Shown: one piece after another, positions 41,000-47,500 of the stretch
Layout of the letters: every line of letters starts with the position of its first letter
Position numbering within the stretch: position 1 is the first letter of the stretch
Assembly: GCA_963575745.1 (NCBI GenBank)
Contig: CAUYUJ010018554.1
Coordinates: forward strand, 1 to 47,500
DNA length: 47,500 nucleotides
Direction: 5' to 3'
Source: Prorocentrum cordatum
Lineage: Eukaryota; Sar; Dinophyceae; Prorocentrales; Prorocentraceae
The notes under the pieces: generated by a model
The model's input: the letters and a program-made list of their open reading frames with translations, nothing else
Told to the model about the DNA's origin: nothing
Database searches by the model: none
Program-made: the position numbers and the translations under genes

Positions 41000-41215
41000 A
41001 GATGGCCTCTTTGACGGCCAAGATGCTTCCAAGACGGCCAAGACGGCCCCTAGAAAGCCCAAGATAGCCCCATGATGGCCTCCAAGATGGTCCCAAGATG
41101 CCTCCAAGATCGCCAAAATGGTCCAAAAGAACCCAAGACGGCTCAAGGAGCGCCCAAGAGGCCTCCAAGACGGCCCAAGAGGTCCACAAGAGGGCCTCCA
41201 GAAAGGCCTGGAAAG
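41000..41215. repeat. CCAAGATGGCC-type short repeat array
   Basis: Degenerate 10- to 11-bp repeats of CCAAGATGGCCCC, AAGAGGCCTC and similar. The same family occurs at 8640-9230, 32640-32960, 35215-35690 and 40105-40230. Confidence 0.75.
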
Positions 41216-41339
41216 GCCAAAATGATTGCTTGCCTAAGGTTCCTGAAGGATTGTAGATTTTGTTCCCCATATCCTAAGGATGAGGTTCTTGTTATTCCCC
41301 ATATCCTAAGTATGGGGTTCTTGTTATTGGCGGACCGCG

Positions 41340-41775
41340 CCGGAAGAACAGTCAGTCAGTCAGAACACCTCACCTCACCTCCCTCACTCAGACTCACTCA
41401 GACTCACTCAGACTCACTCATCACTCTGACTCACTCATCAGTCAGACTCACTCACCACTCAGACTCACTCATCATCACTCAGGCTCACTCATCACTCAGA
41501 GTCACTCATCACTCAGACTCACGCATCACTCAGACTCACTCAGACTCGTTCTGGGTGATGATTGGGTGGGGTTCTTGCTCCCCATATCCTAAGACTCAGT
41601 CATCTCTCAGACTTACTCATCACTCAGACTCACTCATCAACCAGACTCACTAGACTCACTCACCACTCAGACTCCCTCATGCTCAGTTTTTCCACTCAAA
41701 GTTAGTCATCACTTAGACGGCCCCGAGAATAACTCATCACTCAGACTCGGTCCACTCATCAGATGACTCACACAC
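41340..41775. repeat. CACTCA-type minisatellite
   Basis: Loose repeats of CACTCAGACTCACTCATCA, about 12 to 19 bp per unit, fill this stretch. One interruption at 41549-41595 brings in GGGTTCTTGCTCCCCATATCCTAAG, which also occurs in variant form at about 41257-41285 and 41292-41320, so the flanking sequence was duplicated together with the array. Confidence 0.85.
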
Positions 41776-41788
41776 ACTGATGTTGAGG

Positions 41789-42090
41789 ATGTCACAGGCG
41801 ATTCTGTGGCTTCAGCACTCCTAAGGGGGGCGGCGGGGGGTGGTTTCACGGGGTCCCGTTCGCGGAATGTTGTGGGGATGTCTCAGGCGGTTTTGGTTTT
41901 TTCTCCTTCAACATGTTTCGCTGTCGGAGCAGATTTGGAGAATGTCTCAGGCGATTCGCTGGCTTCAGCACTTAAGGGGGATGGCGGGGGGTGGTTTCAC
42001 GGGGTGCCGTTCGCGGAATTTTGTGGGGATGTCTCAGGCGGTTTGGCCATTTTCTCTTCCAACATGTTTCGCTTTCGGAGCAGATTTGGA
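41789..42090. repeat. Tandem duplication of a 150-bp unit downstream of the LINE frame
   Basis: Two near-identical units start with ATGTCWCAGGCGATTC at 41789 and 41942, and each ends in GGAGCAGATTTGGA (41940 and 42090). They differ by small indels and substitutions. The position just after the RT stop codon suggests part of the LINE 3' untranslated region. Confidence 0.85.
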
Positions 42091-42211
42091 GGCACGACCA
42101 AATCGAAACGAGTGCGCAGAGCGAGCGAAAAGAGGGGAAAAGAGAAGGACACAGGCCGAGGGCGCGCAACCCGACGATTATAGAGAGAACAGCCCGAGAC
42201 GGAGCCTCGGA

Positions 42212-45200
42212 CTACCGCAGACGAAGCCAGAAGCAGGCATCGTCTGTGGGGAAGAGAGGACGGGGCTCGCCCCGCCACTCGCCAGAGCGGGGGTCTCTAC
42301 CAACCACTAGGCGCTTTAAATAGGCGGCGTCCTTGCTGGATGCAATTCCCCCGCACGGCCCCCACAAACGAGAGCGAGGGGCAGACGGCTGGGCCCTGGC
42401 GCCGCAGCGGTGGCAGAATGCAAGGGTCTCACCAGCAAGACTGATTTGATGTCCTCTAGCACTACTGGGCCCAACAGGGCCTTGAGCGGGGAGAGGGACC
42501 TCAGGGCGGGTGGCCTCACGCGCGACCCAGGAAGGCCCACCAGGACCCCCAAAGGTCCGAGGGCGCTTGGAGGGCGGAGGCCCCACAAGCTCCCCAGAGC
42601 CCGCAGGCTCACCGACGCCCGAGGCAGAGGGCGCAGCCCCCGTCCGAGGCGCCTTCGGACAAGGCCCCTCCAGGGGCCCACCAGCCCTGCGGTCCCTCGC
42701 CGTCCTGGCAGGAGCGGGGGGGGGGGGCGGTGGGGGGGGCTCTCGTGGGCCCAGGGAGCGTGCCTCTTTGGCGCGCCGACACACTTCCCCTAACTCAGCA
42801 TCCAGCTGGTCCTCTCCCACACCATCCACCTGAAATCTCACCCGCTTAAAGGCCAAGGACCGCTCAAGACCCTCAGTCGCGAAGGGCGGCGGCCTCTCTG
42901 GCCCACTTGGGGCTTCAACACCCCGAAGCTCCAAGGAGGGGCCAACCGCAGAAGGGCCCGAGACGCACCCGCTCGGCCCGCCAGGGCCCCTCGGCCCAGC
43001 AGGGGCCGAAGCCGAGGAAGGCACAGGCGAAACACCCTCCAGGCCCCAGAGGGCCGCCGCCTCCGCGACCCTACAAAGAGCCCTCCTAAGCCTAGCAGCA
43101 CCTTTCGGAGTCACCGCGTAAGCGGAGCAACGATCACAACTATACTTCCTGCCTCTGAGCCGCACACGATGCAGGAGCTGAGGCGGGCACGCCTGCTCAC
43201 CTGCGGGCGAGCCCGCACCTCGGCGCGCCCTCACGGCGCTGCCGCCTCCAGCGCCTGCCGCCTCCAGCTGCGCCCAGCGGCCACGCAGCTCCATGCCCCG
43301 CCGCCGTGGGACGTCCACGCGATCGGGGGCCACGGTGCCGTCGAAAATCATCCTGGAGGCGTTTGCAATCCATGTCGCGACCGACCTGAGCGTATTCAGC
43401 GAGTCGGTGTACCTCTCGACCACGCCCAGAGGAAGGTCGTGCATCTGCCGACCCCTCTTCGCCGCTTGATCAGCCAAACCATTGCAGCGGCGATGCCACG
43501 AGTCCTCGCAAGAGTGGCCCTTGACGTAAGAGAAACGAATCGGCTCTACCAGGTCACCAGAAATGGAAAAAAAAACACCGTGATCCGCAAGCTGGCGAAA
43601 AAGGCGACGCCACAGATCGACGTTCTCACGCCTCGGATTGAGGCACCAGCGCTTGCCGCGCGCCAGCCCCTCAAGCAGCGGCAAGTAGTCCGTGAAGATG
43701 TGGAGCGGGGCCACGCCGACGGACAGCACCTGAATAACAGCGAAAAGCTCGCCCCGAGCGGACGTCTGGCGATGGCCAGGAAGCGGCCCAAAGACAGCTC
43801 CGTAGTAGCGAGAATCTCCCACAACCACGAATCCCCAGCCCGCACGGTCAGCATCGTCCCAGCGAAGCAACTTCTTGCACGACCCGTCAGTGAACACCGA
43901 GCCTGTGACGACAAAATGTCCTTCAGACCGAGCTCCACGATCATAGCACCAAATGCCAGTGTCGTTCCTGGGCGGCAAAGCAGGCAGAAAGGAGTTGGGG
44001 TACAGCCCACGAGAGTAGAGCAAGTCCCCAGGCGGTGCCCTCCTTGCTGCATCCAGGGTGGCTTCAGAAACCGCAAACTCACGAACGTCATCAAACACGT
44101 GGCATCTCCAATACCTGTGGTGAACCGTTCCGTCGACACAAGGGCAGTTCCTGCAGCCGGGGCAATGAGCGTATGCGTGACGGTGCAATCGCTTCTGCGT
44201 GAAGTGGCCTCCCACGACCGCGGTACGTAGCGCGGCCCGAGCCAGCGGATCCAATACCCAGCGCTTGGCCCTGGGGCCCGAACGAAGCAACGCACGTATG
44301 GGCCCCAACCACGCCCCAGCAAGGTCCTTGTGAGACGGGCCCTCAAGCTCTGGCATCACCTCTGACCTGGCAGCCCACTGGTACCAGCCCACGACCTCAA
44401 AGTCCTTGAGCGCCAGCCATTTGACGCCTGACGGGGCCACCTCACGTAAGTCCAAAGTAACGCCAGCACGAGCACGTACACAAAATGCTGAGGAAACAGT
44501 CCAGCCCAAGTACGTAACAGACCGCGCAAAAGCACCCGCAGGGCCCGCCACCAGCTTCCAACTCACACGCAAATCAACAGAGGCCACCTTCCAGAACTGA
44601 GAGCGCCATGCCGTCTGCAACGTGGAGTGATCAACTTCCCCCGACTGAATCATTAAAGCCCAGTTGAAAACAGGTCCAACAATGGCCATCGCCGCAGGTT
44701 GAAACTCAAAGCCATCCTCCAACCTCGATGCGATCCAGCGCGAAGCCCCCGAGGGAATGACGTTCCAGCCCAGCTTCGCCAGGGAGGTCATACGCTTGAC
44801 AAGGTGCGGCCCAGCTCCCACAATGCCCAAGCCGTAAGTGATAGCAGGGCCGACTGCAGCCTTGGGAACCTGCCTGAACTTCGCCCCGAGTTGGCTCAGC
44901 CTCCTGAAGTGCCTGGCCCGCTTCGAGACACGTCCGACCCGACCCCGAAGCACACGAGCACGAACGCTCTTGCCAGCAGCCACCTCCAGGCCCAGGACCT
45001 CCAACCATGACCTGGCCTGGAAACCGTACCTCCGTAGAAGCCGAGCCACGGCGGGGGCGGTGGAGTCGTCAGACGCTGTGAGAAACGCCTTCGACTTCGC
45101 CACGGGAAGGCCAAGATCCTGCGGGGTGTCGCAGAGCAATGCCACGGCGTCGGTGGCGATCCTGCACAAATCCGTCCGCCTGGCCACCACCTGCAGGGCA

Positions 45201-46270
45201 AGGTCGCCCGCGAAAACGTCCAAGGAAAAGGAGAAACCCATCTGCGCAGGAATGCCGAGCCCCACCGCGCAGACGAAGTCATCCAACGACGCGAGCATCA
45301 GCAGCTGCACCATGGCCATCGCGAACTTCCAGCCTGGCAGAACTCCCTGAGACACCGTAACAGCATACGACGTAGCCTGCTGCCACACCAACCTGCGAGG
45401 CGCACGGTACATCACCAAGGCACATGAAATCAACTGGCGCGGAAATCCGTGCTTGGCCGCCGCAGACACCAGCCTCCTCCAACAGATGCGGCCGAAGCAC
45501 TTCTCGACATCAACAATGGCCGTGACGACGCCATCCTCGACCGCCAGTGCAGCCTCGGCCCTCACCAAGGCCCGTGAGGCCACATCCAGCGTGGTCTTGC
45601 CAGAGGCCAGGGCGAAGAAAGGCCTGTCGTGTTCCAGCAGCCAAGTCCGCAGCTGCCCGCTGCGGACCTGCGACCATACGCGGTAGGTCGCCTGCAGGAG
45701 CGCGATGGGCCGCCATCCACCTTTGGGCTTCGCCAGGACCACAATGTGAACGGCAGCCATCTGCGTGGGCCAGCGCTCCCAGTGCTCCGCCAGCCAAAGT
45801 ACATAGACGAGCAACGAGAGGGTCCCGTCCGTGAGCAGGCTGAAAGAGCGAGGGGCAAGTCGGTCAGCACCCTGCCCCGCATGCCACTTGGAGAACTTTG
45901 CTGCCGCACGCAACTGCCCAATCTTCGGCACAGGCAAGGAGGCGCGCGGCAAACGTCGAATATCCTCGAAGAGCTGGGCCGTACCAGGGAAACCCGCGGG
46001 GTGCCGCACCACGTAGTCGTCGGGCCCATCCGCCGCTCCTTGCACTTGATCACGGGTGGGGACCGCGGACGCTGGGCGCGCATTCCAGATGCCCGACCAA
46101 CCATCCATTTGATCATCAGCAACATCCCGAGCAAGGGTGGAGGGCCTCTGATGCCGAAAGACTTGGGAATGGGGAACACCAGACGGTCTAGTGAAGCTGA
46201 ATAGCGACTTGATGCGAGACTCGCGACAGTTGGCAGCCCATCGCGCAAAGTCCCGCCTGCGCTCAGCCAT
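42212..46270 (-). CDS. LINE reverse transcriptase-RNase H protein
   Basis: A 1,352-residue frame. Reverse transcriptase at about residues 170-440: motif A is AIVDVEKCFGR (catalytic Asp about 254), motif B is SQGVLPGW (about 307), motif C is DVFAGDLAL (about 351-359), with Gly for the first Asp of the usual YxDD. A CPGC...HHRYWRC cluster follows at about 703-723. RNase H at about 790-940: FTDGSC, ARGELFAV, HIFTDYL and CNGLADQAAK give the Asp-Glu-Asp-Asp set. Then come YSCDRCSAYA (about 1045), a Pro/Gly-rich region and FCHRCGARAQ near the C terminus. The first ATG is at 46270, but the frame is open from 46306 just after the TGA, so the natural product was probably fused to the endonuclease. The RNase H looks intact, the RT does not. 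Confidence 0.92.
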   Translation of the reverse strand: MAERRRDFARWAANCRESRIKSLFSFTRPSGVPHSQVFRHQRPSTLARDVADDQMDGWSGIWNARPASAVPTRDQVQGAADGPDDYVVRHPAGFPGTAQLFEDIRRLPRASLPVPKIGQLRAAAKFSKWHAGQGADRLAPRSFSLLTDGTLSLLVYVLWLAEHWERWPTQMAAVHIVVLAKPKGGWRPIALLQATYRVWSQVRSGQLRTWLLEHDRPFFALASGKTTLDVASRALVRAEAALAVEDGVVTAIVDVEKCFGRICWRRLVSAAAKHGFPRQLISCALVMYRAPRRLVWQQATSYAVTVSQGVLPGWKFAMAMVQLLMLASLDDFVCAVGLGIPAQMGFSFSLDVFAGDLALQVVARRTDLCRIATDAVALLCDTPQDLGLPVAKSKAFLTASDDSTAPAVARLLRRYGFQARSWLEVLGLEVAAGKSVRARVLRGRVGRVSKRARHFRRLSQLGAKFRQVPKAAVGPAITYGLGIVGAGPHLVKRMTSLAKLGWNVIPSGASRWIASRLEDGFEFQPAAMAIVGPVFNWALMIQSGEVDHSTLQTAWRSQFWKVASVDLRVSWKLVAGPAGAFARSVTYLGWTVSSAFCVRARAGVTLDLREVAPSGVKWLALKDFEVVGWYQWAARSEVMPELEGPSHKDLAGAWLGPIRALLRSGPRAKRWVLDPLARAALRTAVVGGHFTQKRLHRHAYAHCPGCRNCPCVDGTVHHRYWRCHVFDDVREFAVSEATLDAARRAPPGDLLYSRGLYPNSFLPALPPRNDTGIWCYDRGARSEGHFVVTGSVFTDGSCKKLLRWDDADRAGWGFVVVGDSRYYGAVFGPLPGHRQTSARGELFAVIQVLSVGVAPLHIFTDYLPLLEGLARGKRWCLNPRRENVDLWRRLFRQLADHGVFFSISGDLVEPIRFSYVKGHSCEDSWHRRCNGLADQAAKRGRQMHDLPLGVVERYTDSLNTLRSVATWIANASRMIFDGTVAPDRVDVPRRRGMELRGRWAQLEAAGAGGGSAVRARRGAGSPAGEQACPPQLLHRVRLRGRKYSCDRCSAYAVTPKGAARLRRALCRVAEAAALWGLEGVSPVPSSASAPAGPRGPGGPSGCVSGPSAVGPSLELRGVEAPSGPERPPPFATEGLERSLAFKRVRFQVDGVGEDQLDAELGEVCRRAKEARSLGPREPPPPPPPPAPARTARDRRAGGPLEGPCPKAPRTGAAPSASGVGEPAGSGELVGPPPSKRPRTFGGPGGPSWVAREATRPEVPLPAQGPVGPSSARGHQISLAGETLAFCHRCGARAQPSAPRSRLWGPCGGIASSKDAAYLKRLVVGRDPRSGEWRGEPRPLFPTDDACFWLRLR

Positions 46271-46306
46271 CGCCTCCTGCTCCAGGCCGTCGGCGTAGGA
46301 TCGAAG

Positions 46307-47500
46307 TCAACCAATGACAAAATGGACGGAATCCATCAGTAGGCGCTGAATTCCATTGAGACCCAACCCCACGAGACCAGTAGCAGGCCTCCCAGCGTGG
46401 TCACCTGACTGCGCCAAGACCGCACGATCCAACAGCTCCTGGAAAGCAATGGGGGACGCTTCAACAACCTCACGTGCTAGCGGCAAAACGCCACGCAGCG
46501 TGGCCACCACGTTCTGGCACTCGAGCGAGCGAAAAGACCTTTCGGCACCCAGAGAGACAAGCCTGTCCAGGCGCCGAAGCAAATCCAAGGGTTGCAGGCC
46601 AGCACGCAGCGCGTCGTCCGTCGCCTGGGCCAGACGTCGAGCACGTCGAGCGTCAGGAGGTGCGGCAGGTCTCGCAGCTGCAGGCGCTCCCCCAGCTTGG
46701 CGCCAGCAGTTGGCCACCTTATCAGCACGGCCGCAGTAGCGAGGAGCGTCGCACACAGGGATGCCGCAACGCACAAGCAACTCCTCCTCCACGACGTTCA
46801 CGAACTCAGCGTATAAGCGATCCAGCCGCGCCTGAGCCTGAACAGGACTCGCAGCTCCTCCCAGTGCCACATCATCCTCGATGAGGTCGCGGGTACCAGC
46901 CGCCAGCACAGGCGTGACGTCCTCAGTCGGGGCTGCCTTCGGGAAAGCCTTCGGCGCCCGCAGGACGAGGAATTTGACCGCCTTAGCCCGCGCGTCGAGG
47001 GACGTCAACATAGGGAAATGTGGCGACGCAGGCCAGCCCTCCACAGGGTGGGGCAGCGCTAGCGAACCCGCGATAGACAAGCTGGCCAGCCAGTAGTCGA
47101 TGGTCGAGTAGGCCCCCTGAGCGCTGCGGCACGTGCCCACTGGATGGCGCCCTGTAGGAGCGGGGGGCCTCGCGACCACTGCTGCAGGAATGAAGTCCAA
47201 GAAGCCATACTCCAAGAGGTGCTTCGGATCGCAGTTGAAATCCCCCGCCGCAAGAAACGGCCTGCTCCAACCCCGCAGCGCTGTAGCGATGTCGTAGAGC
47301 CGCATCACATTCACGTCATGCCATCGTCCCACCTCAAAGTAGCAAGACAACAGCACGAGCCCACCGTTGATGCCAAAATCCGCATGACATGCAACGCTGA
47401 AGCTCGGAATCAGGTCAAAACCTCGCAAGCCTGGCAGCATCGTCACGCTGATGTGACGTCGAATGAAAAGACCAACTCCAGCAGACGGGCGCCCCGACTC
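46307..47500 (-). CDS. LINE endonuclease (EEP) part, 5' partial
   Basis: The frame is open to the window edge; the first 18 codons inside the window read ESGRPSAGVGLFIRR and so on, the usual N-terminal region of an apurinic-like LINE endonuclease, so the start lies outside. Motifs seen: AAGDFNCDP (the catalytic Asp and Asn of the GDFN box), STIDYWLAS (the IDY box), and SPHFPM at the place of the usual S-D-H box, with Pro for Asp. Such endonucleases nick genomic DNA to prime reverse transcription. The region after SPHFPM is a linker rich in Ala and Arg without a recognised domain. The frame ends at TGA 46309-46307, followed without shift by 12 sense codons and then the RT frame, so the stop looks like a point change in a single longer protein. 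Confidence 0.85.
   Translation of the reverse strand, partial: ESGRPSAGVGLFIRRHISVTMLPGLRGFDLIPSFSVACHADFGINGGLVLLSCYFEVGRWHDVNVMRLYDIATALRGWSRPFLAAGDFNCDPKHLLEYGFLDFIPAAVVARPPAPTGRHPVGTCRSAQGAYSTIDYWLASLSIAGSLALPHPVEGWPASPHFPMLTSLDARAKAVKFLVLRAPKAFPKAAPTEDVTPVLAAGTRDLIEDDVALGGAASPVQAQARLDRLYAEFVNVVEEELLVRCGIPVCDAPRYCGRADKVANCWRQAGGAPAAARPAAPPDARRARRLAQATDDALRAGLQPLDLLRRLDRLVSLGAERSFRSLECQNVVATLRGVLPLAREVVEASPIAFQELLDRAVLAQSGDHAGRPATGLVGLGLNGIQRLLMDSVHFVIG

Larger units (their letters stand above)
42212..47500 (-). mobile_element. LINE-type non-LTR retrotransposon, 5' end cut by window
   Basis: On the minus strand, from the window edge inward, there are an endonuclease/exonuclease/phosphatase domain, a reverse transcriptase, a Cys/His cluster, an RNase H and a Pro-rich tail with further Cys pairs, the domain order of non-LTR elements with RNase H. 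The endonuclease and RT parts are in the same frame but split by a TGA at 46307-46309. The RT motif C lacks its first Asp. No long terminal repeats were seen. The 3' untranslated part probably continues through a duplicated 150-bp unit (41789-42090) and perhaps into the CACTCA-type minisatellite, but the true 3' end was not located. The orientation is that of the SF3B3 gene; if exon G is right, the element lies in an intron or upstream of it. Confidence 0.92.

Overview
The window looks like nuclear DNA of a dinoflagellate. The evidence is GC-rich sequence almost wholly built of tandem and dispersed repeats, a LINE retrotransposon with an RNase H domain and Cys/His clusters, and one ordinary housekeeping gene broken into tiny exons joined through GT, GC and apparently GA donor sites. 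No bacterial, organellar, tRNA or rRNA gene was seen. The species cannot be fixed from sequence alone; a Prorocentrum- or Suessiales-like genome is a guess.

The one conserved host gene is on the minus strand. Seven short segments at 38.9, 33.5, 31.6, 29.7, 28.1, 9.6 and 6.5 kb read, in transcript order, as a middle part of splicing factor SF3B3 (SAP130/RSE1). The first (38.9 kb) is tentative; the other six follow the SF3B3 family order without rearrangement. Exons are 54 to 84 bp and, except for the uncertain last one, whole numbers of codons. Introns run from 1.5 to 18.5 kb. Five of the seven acceptors have a long purine tract, mostly (GGA)n in the transcript, just upstream. The gene runs off both sides of what can be recognised: the start lies upstream of 39 kb and the rest lies beyond base 1.

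Layout. 1-2.7 kb: two minisatellites (162-bp monomers paired into 324-bp units; a degenerate 15-bp repeat). 3.2-6.2 kb: a short terminal-inverted-repeat (TIR) element, a GGA tract, a 90-bp array and a GAT tract. 6.4-9.6 kb: exons F and E and a 1.4-kb TIR element. 9.6-28.1 kb: a giant intron with arrays of 53, 9-10, 9, 188 and 21 bp, an AT-rich island, and mosaic repeat modules joined at (CAA)n hubs. 28-33.6 kb: exons D, C, B and A between trinucleotide arrays, including 1.35 kb of CAT/CAG triplets. 33.6-41.8 kb: dispersed repeats, two foldback elements, two more TIR elements, the probable exon G and a small poly(A)-like insertion. 41.8-47.5 kb: a LINE on the minus strand, cut by the window edge, with endonuclease and reverse transcriptase parts in one frame but separated by a TGA, and with the catalytic motif reading FAGD instead of the usual F/YxDD. 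It is probably a dead copy.

Most long open frames are products of stop-free repeats and are not annotated as genes.
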